From positions 310,001 to 374,000 of the forward strand of contig JBAMDO010000576.1 of assembly GCA_037074765.1 (NCBI GenBank): a DNA stretch of 64,000 nucleotides, written 5' to 3'. Source of the DNA: Mansonella perstans. Its lineage: Eukaryota > Nematoda > Chromadorea > Rhabditida > Onchocercidae. The notes beneath the pieces are model-generated. The model did not search any database. It was not told the DNA's origin and worked only from the letters and a program-made list of their open reading frames with translations. Positions 49,846 through 62,452 of the stretch are shown in pieces. How positions within the stretch are numbered: position 1 is the first letter of the stretch; every line of letters begins with the position of its first letter. The position numbers and the translations under genes are program-made.

Positions 49846-52663
49846 TTAATGAATTTGTATGCCCGTAAGTTCGACGTCGCCATGAATTTGTAAACCGGTG
49901 ATATCATGAGGATCAGATCGATGAGCGAATGAACAGAATCGTACGTCATTTATGTAAATCTACAATAATTTAAATAATGCAAAGCGAATAAGATAAAACA
50001 CTCAATAAATGTATTCGATTAAGTGAATATATCTATCGACCAGCTTGATTAAATTCTTTTTTTGAGAAGTTCTTCACTTTAATGCCAAACTTTACTATTG
50101 TGTGGATAATTTTATGATTTGAACTATCTCAACTTGAAGATTAATCAGAACTTTCCGAATAAATCTCTAGTCTGCAATATACCAGACTATCTAAATCTGA
50201 TTATTAATCTGAAATTCCAAGAACCTGAAATCCATATTCTTCATTGACAATTTTCAAATCAGCTCCGACGCCCTTCTCGAACGGCACCTTACCTTCTCTC
50301 TCCTCATTACCCCAGTCGCCAGCTTGAAGAGCATTACGAACAACTGCCTGAAATAATAAAAATTGTAACAACATAAACAGAAAATAGACTTTACAAAGAC
50401 TTTTTCAATTTTTTTAAATGGTTGTTCTAATCCTATGAACTGAACATAAAGAATCCTGTAAACATAAATATAAGAAATATAAACAAAAGAAAGCACTCTG
50501 CAGCTTATGTTATAAAACAAAAATCCATGATGCTTGAAATTACTACCCCTAAATCATGCAGAAAATTGCATAGTTATTTTTGAAATGCACCAAACTGATG
50601 GCATTCATTTCCGACTGAGACAAAAAATTCGGTTTCAAACTCTACAAGGAATTATATGGAAGCATTTGATTGAAAAAGAATGACCTTTTCATCGAAGCGA
50701 GGATTAAAATGGAGTGCAATATCGCCATTCTTTTTTAGTAAATTAATATTGAAACGTTTTGCTTTCTTCTCCGGACATAAGAACACCAACAGCGTTCTAC
50801 CAACACTCAATCCTTGTGAAATACCACTTTCATATGGTACTGGCTGAAGTAAGTTGAAAATTTTTATCCAAAAATATCGATGCATTTCCATCAATCCAAT
50901 AACAGATAATTTAAATTGAAAAAAAAAAGCAACTAGAATCATAATTGCCAAAGACTAAACGAACATAGTATTTTCCTCCCCAATGTACTTGATTAAGATA
51001 CAGATCACCATCGATCGATAGATGAGATACGGAAGAAAGTGGTAAGCGGTGTTCATAATCTTTGAATTCTTTTTGATCGCAGAAAATCTATAACAGTTTC
51101 ATTTTCATTTCCTGTAATTTACTCAGAGTAATAACAATAAAGTCATAGTAACTCGCATCCTTCAAAAAAATCTGGAAGACTATTGTCGTCTTCCTTTGTC
51201 TCAGATTCGTTGTGCTCAATTGGGTAATTAGATTTCCATTCTGATATATCTCTATGACCCTACAAGAGCACAAGTTACCTTCGTCCTTGAATAATCTTTT
51301 ATAGTTACCAGATATCCTGAAACTGGTCAAAATGTAATATTGCTGTTACTGTAAAATGCTTGAGTTAATACCTGATATCTATCGTCATGTGCTCGAATTC
51401 GGATATCGAAAGGTGCACCTTTTTTGAAGGGAAGACTTTTGCGTTCCTCTTTACCCCACTCCCCATTCGAGAAGCTATTCATCACAATCTACAACATGAC
51501 ATCAATTTCTCTCAATATGCGTGACTGGTTGTCATTTATTTACCGTTTGCTCTTAAAATATTATAACCATAAAATTTGCCATTTCATACAGAATAACTGA
51601 TATCACACAATGATGGTTGTCTTATATGTTTTCTGCCAAATGCTCATAGATCCAATCAATCTTCAGCAATTCATTTATAAGTAACACATTTGAGAAAAAA
51701 AAAATGTTAGTCTCAGAACACTTTACGCAAAATTTTTTTAATGTTATCAAAATTTCCCAACTGAAAAAGTTCAGTCAAACAACCAAAAACAAGAAGTTTG
51801 AAAGTTCGAATACTAATACAAACAAGAACTAACCTTGCCCTCATCAAATCTGATCGAAATATGGAGTGGTACATCATTGCCACTGAAGTCTGCTGCTTTG
51901 CAGTGTAAATTTACCGTAAATCTGGACAAATAATGAAAAATTATCAAGGATCTTCTTACACCACAATAAATCATCATTTCTGCTATTGTAGTTAGTTTCA
52001 AGTAACATATTTCATTAAATATATCACTGCGACATAATAATTCATTCTTAAGAATTTTTTTCTGTTATTTTTGAGGATTTTTGTAATTTTTTTAAATGCA
52101 TATTTAATGAGATAAAGGAACTCTTAGAATATTAATTAGATTAACAATTTTTATGATATAAATAGCAAGTGCTAAGATTGAAATAAAAAATGCCATATTT
52201 CTTAAGCTAAGCTAACTGACAACAAACTTGAATCAAATTCAATACATACCGCTGGCTTTCATCGATCGTTGATCCTTTAATAATTAATGTTTGTCCAGGT
52301 TCAATTTTTTCTTGCAATTGACTGCGATATGGAATTGGCTGTAAATGATTCAATCGTAACCACTTTAACATCTTCGTTAACAAATATTTTCATCAAATAT
52401 GATTGCATTCACTGAATATAAGCGATTCGAACAGCTTGCTGCTGTTAACGGTCGTTGGTTTTTATTGTTTGATAATATAATTGAATTAGTCAGAAATAAA
52501 GATGCCGAAACCCAGAGTTTCATCAAAGAAAAAAAACTAACTCAATCTAATTCCTTTCATTTTTTCTACACCTGAATTATCGTATAATCATTCAAGAGAA
52601 AAATGAATGCAAGAAAGAATTACAAAAAGTATTATTACTAACATATGATTTGTGCTCGCCCAT
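49846..52663 (-). CDS. lec-1: Tandem-repeat galectin, LEC-1 type
   Basis: Beta-galactoside-binding lectin with two carbohydrate domains, close to C. elegans LEC-1 (32-kDa galectin). Eight exons on the minus strand keep phase: 52663-52643, 52338-52250, 51921-51834, 51488-51372, 51087-50965, 50843-50685, 50347-50225 and 49959-49846; 277 residues. The first exon is only seven codons (MGEHKSY). The N-terminal domain (8-146) has H57-x3-R61 in HISIRFD, N70 and WGKEER (77-82). The usual Asn-Pro of the H-x-N-P-R motif is Ser-Ile there. The C-terminal domain (147-277) has the full motif HFNPR (191-195), N204 and WGNEER (211-216). No signal peptide is present, as expected for galectins, which leave cells by non-classical export. 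An upstream TTTCCAG acceptor (about 52693) suggests a short 5' UTR and trans-splicing. Filarial galectins are abundant and immunogenic; that is family knowledge, not shown here. Confidence 0.96.
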
Positions 52664-52699
52664 TTCAAAGAACGTCAAAAATTCGGACAATCTGGAAAT

Positions 52700-52994
52700 A
52701 ATAAATTATCACATAACACGATTCAATTCATTATTCAGTATCCATAAAAAGATTGTATTTACAAATAACTTGCAGCTGTTGGTTTAATCATATCACTACA
52801 AGTCGATATAAAAGCAACTCACTACTATAGTAATTCCAATATGATATTCTATTTTTTGGCAACATAAAATGATAAAAAAGAAAAATTTAAACTTTAATTT
52901 TGTCAAATGAACATTAATGTAAGAAAGCATCGATAAAATTAGTAAAAGTTAGAAAAAATCACTGATAAAGCAAAATAACAATGCTATTGAAATT

Positions 52995-53028
<34 letters not shown>

Positions 53029-54160
53029 AAACTGCTATCTTATCAATAACAATTACATACATAAAATGAAACTTTTTTGATGAAAAAGAAAAAATTTTTT
53101 GTGATAAAAAGTTTCAAATAAATAGAAATGGAAGATGAAAGTAATCAAACCAAGCCTAATTTCTCTTTTTTTTTTTTTTTTTAAAATATTGTTAGTATCT
53201 CTATCTTTCTTGCATGACTTATGCCAAGCAATAGGTCCAATAAAACTTCAGCAGGCAATAGGGCCATAAAACTTTAGCATGCAATGAGCCTAGTGTATAA
53301 TGGTTAATTGTTCCCTCAACTATTATATATTATATGCAATATGCACACCCCTTTTTTTTTTTACACACTTTTTAAAACATAGCTATTGCTTTCTAAACAG
53401 TGTAAACTGCACTCGATACATCATTATTCATCATTATCGTCATTATCATCATTACTATCGCGATACCATTACCAACATTCATACAACAACAGTCTCATCT
53501 TCACATCATAATTGATACTTTTTGGTAGAAATCCACAAAAAAAAAACTAATTGTTAAAGGTCAAAGAGGTCATAATATCGACAATCAATGAAAAACATTT
53601 AAATGGCTAATAACAAAAATAAAATTATCGAAATGAATTATATATGTTATTAAATGAGCAGAAATTCGTTAATCTTACTACTATATATAGCATGCAATGT
53701 TTAAATAACAAAACAATGATATCAATGCATCTCGATTTCAACTTTTCTATAAAATAAGTTAGTAAAATAAATAAAACTATTATTAACACTTAATAGATTG
53801 CACACGTATACATAAAGCATATCTTTCATTATTTCAAATTATTAACTGAACAAAGAACTATTTATTTCAAATTTACCAACATCTAATATTTCATTGCTTA
53901 ATTAATTTCAATTATTGCTCTTTTAGTGAAATATAAAGTAAAACTTTATATTCAAAATATAATTTTAATAAAATTTTAAATAAAATTTAGTAATATAGTG
54001 AATAAGTTGTGAATAATTTAAAGAATAATAAGTAATCTTAGATTAAATTTCAGATTAAACTCGACATTTACTGCAATCGTTATACATTTTTCAAATGTCT
54101 CTATAGTTAATTAATAACAATATGAGAAAACAAATACACATTTAAATAATTAAAAGACAA
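52700..54160. other. AT-rich spacer upstream of the galectin gene
   Basis: Contains A runs (53000-53027) and T runs (53169-53182, 53351-53362). No exon is supported. The galectin promoter should lie in its first part. Confidence 0.45.
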
Positions 54161-54163
54161 TTA

Positions 54164-54210
54164 ATAGAGAGAGAGAGAAAGAAAAGAGAGAGAAGAGAGA
54201 GAGAGATACA
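54164..54210. repeat. GA-rich microsatellite
   Basis: Interrupted (GA)n with a few AA steps; purine-only on the plus strand. Confidence 0.85.
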
Positions 54211-54544
54211 TATGTTAGCTATTATTTTTTTTTCGAAGTGCTAAAATATTTCAAAGACTGAAAAAGATTACGGTACGATAATTCAATAACGGTTCGTTTC
54301 GTTCCTACATCTATTTATCAGTGGGATGATACAGTGCAGAAAATATGCATCTTTGTAAAAATATGATTAGTCAGATCATATTTTTCTGACTAATCTCACT
54401 GTCAAACAGTGAAATGTTTAAAGATGATGTAATAATGTAATAACTGATGTAATAAATGTAATGTAATAAATGATGTAATAACTACTAGAAGTATTCATTC
54501 TCACATTTTCATTCCTTTCTAAAGTATATCTGCATCGAATTAAG

Positions 54545-54745
54545 TAAGACCACTACCTGAAATATCAGGACCAGATACCTGAAATATCAGGACCAGATAT
54601 CTGAAATATCAGGGCTAGATACTTGAAATATCAGGATCAGATACCTGAATATCTGAAAAATCAGGGTCAGATACCTGAGATATCTGAAATATCAGGGCCA
54701 GATATCTGAGATATCTGAAATATCAGGGATAGATACCTGATATTT
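54545..54745. repeat. Degenerate 22-bp repeat array with near-palindromic core
   Basis: Units of about 22-35 bp carry CTGAAATATCAGG joined to RCCAGATAYCTGA. The core CCTGAAATATCAGG is an imperfect palindrome (CCTGA..TCAGG), and the linker GATATCTGA keeps the same half-sites. About seven units, some with an internal duplication of GATATCTGA. Confidence 0.85.
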
Positions 54746-55206
54746 GCATGCTTTAAATTTCCCTATCCCAGAAATAACATTCATAGAAAGTAGAAAATTG
54801 ACAAAAAAAATTTAATAATCATCTAAATTATATTTCGATCAATGATAATAAGCTTGGAATAAAATAATTGATTTGAAAATTTGAAAATATGAACAAATAT
54901 ATTGGGAGATGTAAGAAACAAATAGGAAAAAGAGTTATCATTTACAGTTATGATTTTTAGCAAAAGTTTTCTACATTTGAACATTCACCCCCATGAATGA
55001 CAAACATTTACACATTGATTCTTTCAATCTTTTCTACATCTATGAAATTTTAAAGAACGCTTAAAATTAGTTACTATTTATTTGTGTGAATCAGTGCTCT
55101 TTCTTTAAAAATTTATAAAAATAAAAATCCATTTGTAGGCAATACGAAAAAAATGTAAAAGATGAAAAGAAAGAAGAAAGAATTTCTCTTCTTGCAGAAC
55201 ATATCA

Positions 55207-55373
55207 GCAATCATCTAAAGGTCACAAGTTAATGTTAACGTTAACGAGTTCCATTGTAGCAATCATTTTAAGGTCATAACAAGTTAATGTTAACATTAAC
55301 GGGTTCCATTGTAGCAATCATCTTAAGGTCATAACAAGTTAATGTTAACGTTAACGTGTTCCATTGTTGTGAA
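55207..55373. repeat. Three-copy repeat of about 55 bp
   Basis: Each copy runs GCAATCATYTTAAGGTCA, then ACAAGTTAATGTTAAC, then RTTAACGNGTTCCATTGT. The first and third copies hold the perfect 12-bp palindrome GTTAACGTTAAC. The middle copy has GTTAACATTAAC. Confidence 0.88.
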
Positions 55374-55494
55374 AACGTATACAAATATCATTACATTACG
55401 TATCTACAAAATATCTATCTGTATTTATCTACAAAAATGTGATGAGAAATATTTCACTAAGATGTCATTTTAGTAACAATTAACTTACTTATTA

Positions 55495-55535
55495 ACTTAC
55501 TTTAACTTATTAACTTATTAACTTAATTAACTTAC
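55495..55535. repeat. TTAACTTA short tandem repeats
   Basis: Five or so copies of TTAACTTA/TTAACTTAC with irregular spacing, 120 bp beyond the 55-bp repeat that also contains TTAAC. Confidence 0.8.
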
Positions 55536-56448
55536 TTTGCATATGATATACAACAAACGTTTGAATAAACATGTCTAAATTTATACAAATATGATATTTT
55601 CAACGATTTTTACATTTTCAATGATAATTAAGCATTGAAAAATAAATTATATTAACTCATTGCTGACAGAAAGAAAAAAAAAAAGAGATTGAAAAAAAAT
55701 TTAAAGAATTGCAATTTTTACAAAAAAAAAAAAAAAAAAATCATTCAACCTGAAACAATGTAAAATGCAAAATTCGATCAGTACGCATGTAATAAATGAA
55801 CAAAAAATGTCATTTCATTTTGTAATTTAATAAATTTAATAAAATTTATTTTTTTTCATACTTTCAAAAAAATTATACAATTGATAATTTCATTCAAATA
55901 TTACATATTAGAAATAATCCTAAAAATTTAAATTCCTTCTATTCTATAGATGATAAATACAGTGAACGCTATCGAAGTATTCATTTTTCAAATTATTTAG
56001 CACAAAGATTAATTATTTGATTAAAATAGTAATTAATAAACTTGAATTTGATAATTAATAAACCTAAATTAATCCTAATATAATGAAGAATGAGAAACAA
56101 ATGGGCAAGCTATGTGATAATTTCTAAAATTTAATTTAAACGTATGACAAAAAAAAAAGTTTCAATTATGTTAATTATGCTAATGCCTGAAAGTAATTAT
56201 TGTTATAAATAAATGAAAAATTTATGATAAAATAAAATTAAAAAATTATTCGATAAAATGTACAATTAATCTAGCCGATGAGTCATTTTTTTTTTTAAAG
56301 CTAACACATTTAAATACTCAATTTTATATTTGCCACATTTATCGATTAGTCACCAATGTCATTACTAAGCTCTCAAACATTTCATTGGAAATACATTGAA
56401 CGCATCTCTAGAAGTACGTACATTCATTTCCTTCTACATCACTAATGG
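55536..56448. other. AT-rich spacer
   Basis: Very AT-rich, with A runs at 55720-55740. No exon on either strand. Confidence 0.5.
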
Positions 56449-56665
56449 GTAGTGTGTATGTATATGTGTGTGCGTGTGTGCGTATGTGTGTGTATGTGTG
56501 TGTATGTGTGTGTATGTGTGTGTGTGTGTGTGTGTGTGTCTGTGTTTGTATGTGTGTGTGCATATATGTGTATGTATATGTATGCGTATGTGCGTACGTG
56601 TTCGTATGTGTACGTATGTGCATGCATATGTGTATGCATGTGCATATATGTGTGTGTATTTCTAC
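56449..56665. repeat. (TG)n microsatellite with TATG/TACG interruptions
   Basis: Plus strand reads TGTGTATGTG and GTGCGTATGTG variants for over 200 bp. It is open in several frames on both strands because it is purine/pyrimidine alternating; the resulting CVCVYV or HTHIYT frames are not genes. Confidence 0.95.
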
Positions 56666-57249
56666 TAGTCTGTCTGTGTATCTGTCAATATGTGTGCGCA
56701 TCCGTTCCTATATTTAAGCCTAAACTCTTTTTTTTTTTGTTATTTAGTGATTTGCCATACGATAAGAACAAGATTGCTCAACACAGTGCGCTGATGATTT
56801 CTTTCATTTTCCAACGGGGACCGACAATTTAAAGGAACAACTAACAGGCCAAAAATAGGCCAATCCCTAGCCCGGCTAGTCTTTCATAAAAGATTCCCTG
56901 GCCTATATGTATTTGAATATGGATTACCTAAATGTGAAACAATAAAAGTTAGCAATTTTGATCATTTCATTATTGATTCAGTAAAAATAATGAAAAAACG
57001 GCTTTGCAAGATAATTGATAATTTGATATTTAAATTTAAATTAAAAATTTAAAGATATCCTAAAAATGATCAGAATGTTTTTGCTATGGAAGTTTTATTC
57101 TGAAGAATTTTGGAAATGATTAATAGTAACGATGAAATAGAAATAACGATAATATATGGAGGAATTTTCTAGTTCCAATTCTCTCTGTGGTCAGCTTTTT
57201 AACTGTTCATTGCAAAATGATTTGTCATACTGTTATATTGCATAGTTAC

Positions 57250-57375
57250 AAAGATTTAGTTATTGAGATTCAAACCAATCATTTTGCAAAAGCTAAATTC
57301 AGAATTTCCCAATTTAGTTATTAAGATTCAAACCAATCATTTTGCAAAAGTTAAATTCAGAATTTCCCAATTTAG
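57250..57375. repeat. Two-copy repeat of about 58 bp
   Basis: ATTTAGTTAT, then GATTCAAACCAATCATTTTG, then TAAATTCAGAATTTCCCA, occurs twice in tandem with two substitutions. It abuts the 40-bp array. Confidence 0.88.
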
Positions 57376-57386
57376 TATACACACAC

Positions 57387-57610
57387 AAACGTTTCCGATC
57401 GATACCATTAGAAACAACAGTCATCGAAAAGTTCCCGATCGATACCATTAGAAACAACAATCATCGAAACGTTTCCGATCGATACCATTAGAAACAACAA
57501 TCATCGAAACGTTTCCGATCGATACCATTAGAAACAACAATCATCGAAACGTTTCCGATCGATACCATTAGAAACAACAATCATCGAAACGTTTCCGATC
57601 GATACCGTCA
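57387..57610. repeat. 40-bp minisatellite, about five and a half copies
   Basis: Unit of 40 bp holding AAACGTTTCCGATCGATACC and ATTAGAAACAACAATCATCG. The inner copies are identical. The first two carry single changes, and the last is partial (ACCGTCAG). Confidence 0.92.
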
Positions 57611-58203
57611 GTCCATTTATAAACAGATTCCTAATCTTTTTTTTGCAGGATTGAACTGTCAAAAACAAATTAAGCAAATTTTAAGCAACTCTTTAAAAGA
57701 ATAAACAACAATATGATAAAATGATGACAATAATTGCGGACTTAGACCTTAGTCTTGTAGTCTAAATAGACAAGAAATTTGGCTGGAATAAATAGACGGA
57801 ACATATAAAAAACAAAAGAAATCTGAAAAAATTTTCAGTAATGTATTTTTTCGATGAATCATAATGATAAACTATTTTAAACTGGTTTTAAAGTAAGATT
57901 TCCATCATTACAATTTTTGATTTTATATTCAATCGGTGAATCAGTATACCATAGGCTAAACCTTTTTCATTAGGTGGTTGAATCAACTGATTTACAATGG
58001 TCCAAATAGAATTAGCATAGCTAGGAAATATTCGAAAGTTTCTAATTATGATTGAATTGGCTTAATTCCGTCGTCAATAGAAGTTGAAAGATTTATAAAA
58101 CATCAAAACATCGAAAGGAAAAAAAGGAGGGGAATTATTCGAGACACTGAACTCAAACGAGGAATGAAGACTTCGTCCGGAGTTACTAGTTAACTCTGGC
58201 GCC

Positions 58204-60201
58204 TTACAGTTGCCCACAATTCGCAATTATTACATCCCTTGATGTCTTGCCGCTTTGCGAACCCTGTAAAAAAATATAATATTGCTAATCAATACCTCGA
58301 AAAGATCAAAACACTGCCGATTCTAATAATTTCATATATTATTACGTCCCTTAGTCAACCTTTATTTTTTTTTTTTTGTCCCAACTTTAAAATATACAAC
58401 AATTCACCACTGCTTCAATCTTCTGTACGACATCCATTCCTTCGACCACTCGGCCGAACACAACATGTTTACCATCTAACCAATCCGTCTTTACAGTGCA
58501 CAGGAAGAATTGAGATCCATTCGTATTTGGACCGGCATTTGCCTAAATTGAATTTAACAAATTTTAAGTCCATCCAAATTCACGAAAAATTAATACCATC
58601 TGGAAAACGACAAATACTTCCAACAAGATTCGCTCATGTGAAATTCAAACATAGGGAACTCCAATTAAATAGGTATTTCGAATTGAAGCGAACTCAGCAG
58701 TATTAAATATCTAGCGAAAATTGGGACAACTTTTTCATTGAATTTCAATACCACAGCCAAATCATCATTGCTCGCTTCATTTACGCTCGAAGAGAAAGAA
58801 TAATAGCGAGTAGAAAGACTAGAACTATACGACAACAACACTGCTTCGCACGATTTTAACACTCGGCTATTAAACTGTCATCCTTTTTCATCATTATAAA
58901 TTAAATAACCTATCCCAGTATCTGGTCACACATTGATCTACATTTATTTAACACTTCTGCTCTTCTTTAGTTAACAATTCCTTGTTAAAAATTTTACCCA
59001 CTGCGGATAGGTTAGAACAAAAAATCTTGAACGAAACTAAAGTATGAAGTGAACTGACCCTCTGCGCTTTCAACAATTCATTATTCAACAAACCGCAACT
59101 AACACTGCACAAGGTTATATGTTGTTGTCGTACGCACTTACCATGGATAGTACGCCAGGTCCACTGTGCTTTTCCTTGAAATTTTCATCTTCAAATTTTT
59201 CACCATAAATAGATTCACCGCCCGTACCATTGCCGCGCGTGAAATCACCACCCTGAACAATAGCAGTTTATGCCAATTTTTGAAAGCTGGAAATTACTTT
59301 GTGACAAAAAGGCTAACAATGAAAGTCCAGAAATCACAATTTAAAAAATGTTGCACTGATCTACTAAATTATTTCCATTATTTGACCCCATTTTGTTAAC
59401 TTTACATTTATTATGAAATAACCAACTTGCTTGGACGATAAAAAAACATCGAATCAATTTGAGCAGATCCACTTAAGTTAGTATTAATTCTTTATTTTGA
59501 GTTATAGTGCGTACTGAATGAATTAACAACGAATTTAGCAAACCTGGCACATGAAATTTGGGATCACTCGATGGAATTTTGAACCTTTGTAATGAAGCGG
59601 CTTTCCTAATTTGCCCATTCCTTTTTCACCCGTACATAATGCACGGAAATTTTCAGCTGTTTTCGGAACTATATCGTTGAATAGCTAAAAAAAGTGTTAG
59701 ATCTAGTATAATATATCATTTTCTAAGCCATAGTCATAATAATTATAAATATCGTTATTCCAATATCCCTAGCATTACGTCAAAACTGTAATGATTCACA
59801 AAGTCCACTCAATTCACCAATCAAAACTTTGTTTCTGTTTATTAAGTAATTTCGTTTTTTCTAAAATCTGATACCCATTCCATTCCCATGTCAACTGGAA
59901 CGATTAACTCCTGGAAAGCTTCTCTCATCAAAATATAACAAAACAAAAAGTTCAGAAAAGATAATACTGTGAAAAAGCATTATGTTTCAATTGTGATGAA
60001 AACAAAAAAAAACGTCAACTTCCAATTGTTGTTGCTATCAACGATAAATTAAGAATATCTAAAATTTTTAAAGGAATTTGAAATAAAGAATTTAAGAATT
60101 TAAAAAAAATCATAGAGGAAAAGCATTTCAACCTCCATAACAATACGTCCAGATGGATTTCCACCAATGGTAATATCGAAGAAAACGCGTGAACGAGTCA
60201 T
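58204..60201 (-). CDS. Cyclophilin A-type prolyl isomerase, divergent-loop class
   Basis: Peptidyl-prolyl cis-trans isomerase, cytosolic (no signal peptide). Five phase-0 exons on the minus strand: 60201-60133, 59684-59544, 59252-59142, 58542-58411 and 58263-58204; 170 residues. It starts [19 protein letters not shown], as in C. elegans CYN-2/CYN-7. Active-site residues are present: R62 in KFHR, Q70 before GGDF, the NGSQFFLCT strand, W128 (cyclosporin contact) and H133 in GKHVVFG. The loop [13 protein letters not shown] carries the seven-residue insertion of divergent-loop cyclophilins. C40, E83 and C167 match the Cys-Cys-Glu set of that class (Cys 40 and 168 and Glu 83 in C. elegans CYP-3). 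A TTTGCAG acceptor about 10 bp before the ATG suggests trans-splicing or a 5' UTR intron. Confidence 0.97.
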
Positions 60202-61074
60202 GATTTCGTCAACTGCAAAAAAAAAAAAATTTTTGCTGTAAATTTTAAATATTTTGTAAATTGCTGAACTGCCTGCAAAAACCTGAATAAATCTTCCAGA
60301 TTCACATATACAAAGATGAAATTGAAATGTAATCAAATAGTTGTTATTAAGATTTTTGTTATTGATTATATTGCTAAAGTAATATTGATATTACCATAAT
60401 TTATTGATAGATGCGAGAATTCGAGAATAGAAATGATTAAAATACAGTACTAATTTGTGTACAAATGATATTTATTAATGAATTCTTTATGTATGTATTA
60501 TTATGTTCATATTTCGTTCTTTTAACTTTTAAATTTACAAAATACAAACCATAATGCAAATGCTAATTAACAATTAACAAACTTTTGTCATTATTTGAAG
60601 CAAAAAAAAAAAAAACAACGAAACGAATGAGAAATCATTTTAATCAACTATTTTCCAAAGTTAAAAGCAATTGAAATTGTATAAAAAAGGATTAGCAATA
60701 AATCAATAAAATAAATATTAATTGATTTATTCTTAAAGGATGCATTGTACCATTTCATTATATTATCTATAATTTCATTTAATTTAATTTTAAAAAAGAA
60801 ATTTAAAAAATAAAATTTTCGATTGAATCAATTTTCTATAATAAAATGAAATTTATCTCATGCAATGATAAAAGTTTAACGAACTATTCAAAAAATGAAA
60901 AGGAAAATTTGAATCATTGCAAAAAAAAAAAAATAATTTCTAATAAAATTTAAGAATTAAGAAAAAAAAAAAAAATGTCTTAAATACATCCCATAATTGT
61001 TGAATACAAATGAAAAGGGAAGTTTAAAAGAGTTAATAATAGAAGTTGAAAGATTATAGCACAGAGGAATAGCA
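60202..61074. other. Upstream region of the cyclophilin gene
   Basis: AT-rich with several A runs (60601-60616, 60920-60932, 60962-60976). No exon supported. It should contain the cyclophilin promoter. Confidence 0.45.
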
Positions 61075-61152
61075 GGGAGAGAGAGAGAGAAAAAGAGAGA
61101 GGAAGAGAGAGAGAGAGAGAGAGAGAAAGAAAGAAAGAAAGAAAGAAAGAAC
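61075..61152. repeat. (GA)n followed by (GAAA)n microsatellite
   Basis: Pure-purine run on the plus strand: (GA)n with AAA breaks, then seven or so GAAA units. Confidence 0.93.
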
Positions 61153-61654
61153 TTGTTTCATTATTCTTCTAAAGAGATAAATTAAGCAAACTGCTAAATA
61201 ATATTTATTTTTCTTTTTACCACTAAAAACTTTAAATACAAAACATCAAAGTAATTTCATTAAACTAAATTTACAATGATAATAATGCGTAAATATTTAT
61301 CTTATCGATAACAATTCATTTTTCGTTTATTATTCAAAAATTTTACAACCTATTATCAATTCAAAGTTATTATTATTTTTTTGAAATGAAAGATTAAAAT
61401 GTTTGCCAGAGAAAACAGAGATAAAAACAAATGTTAAAATATGAAAGGTCACGCACGCTATCAATAAATGTCACGTGAAAGTTATGTGTAATACTACTAC
61501 TATACGTAATAAAACAATCCTCTATTCCTATATTCCTCTATCTAACTAACTAACTAACTAAACATCCATGTTGCTTATTAGAGATGGCTGTGGGTTACAA
61601 ATATTTGTACCACTCTGTGTCTTAAACAACAGTATGGAACGAGAGTGTAAAGTG

Positions 61655-61805
61655 CTCGCCTGAGAATGACAATCGAAAGAGTTTGTACTGTGAAGAGGGA
61701 ACAGACATATGTCGACAAGAGAGAACTGTACTATGAAGAGTGAACAGGCATATGCCGACAAGAGAGAACTGTATTGTGAAGAGGGAATAGACATATGCCG
61801 ACAAT
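61655..61805. repeat. 43-bp minisatellite, about three and a half copies
   Basis: Units contain AGAGAGAACTGTACTATGAAG, then a GTGAACAGGCATATGCCGAC-type block, with substitutions between copies. Each carries CATATGCCGACAA or CATATGTCGACAA. Confidence 0.88.
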
Positions 61806-61897
61806 ATGAGTTAGCAAGAAGAAGGTCGCAAAGAATGACTAGTTATTGACTGAAACACTATAATCTCTCTGCACCATCTTATGCGACGTGCATACGC

Positions 61898-62452
61898 GCA
61901 CACATACATACGCACATATACACACACACGCATACACACATACATATACACACAAACCCCACACATACATACAGACACACAATACATACATACACATACA
62001 CACACAATACAGACATACACATACACACATACACATATACACACACATACACACAATACACATACACACATACACACACATACACACATATACACAAAAC
62101 ACACATACACGTACATACATACACATACACACATATATACGCAATACACACATACACATACACACACATATACACATACACATACACACATACACATACA
62201 CAACATACACACAATACACATACACACACATGCATACACACATACAACACACACATACACACATACACGCATTCAAACATACATTACAAACACAACATAC
62301 ACAGACATACGCACATACACACATACACACATACACACACATACACACAATGCACACATACACATACACACAATACACACATACACATACATACATACAC
62401 ATACACATATACACATACATACATACATAATACATACACACAAGTACACCAA
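61898..62452. repeat. Long (CA)n-type microsatellite (ACAT/ACAC units)
   Basis: About 555 bp of ACACAT, ATACAC and ACACAC units, the reverse-complement class of the (TG)n tract at 56449. All long frames across it on both strands are repeat artefacts. Confidence 0.96.

Noticed and set aside
56408..56832. Long frames across the TG microsatellite
   Set aside because: Same artefact: repeated Cys-Val-Tyr or His-Thr-Tyr text from the tract.
58239..58706. 155-codon plus-strand frame
   Set aside because: It lies antisense over cyclophilin exons 4 and 5, which have clear homology and splice sites.
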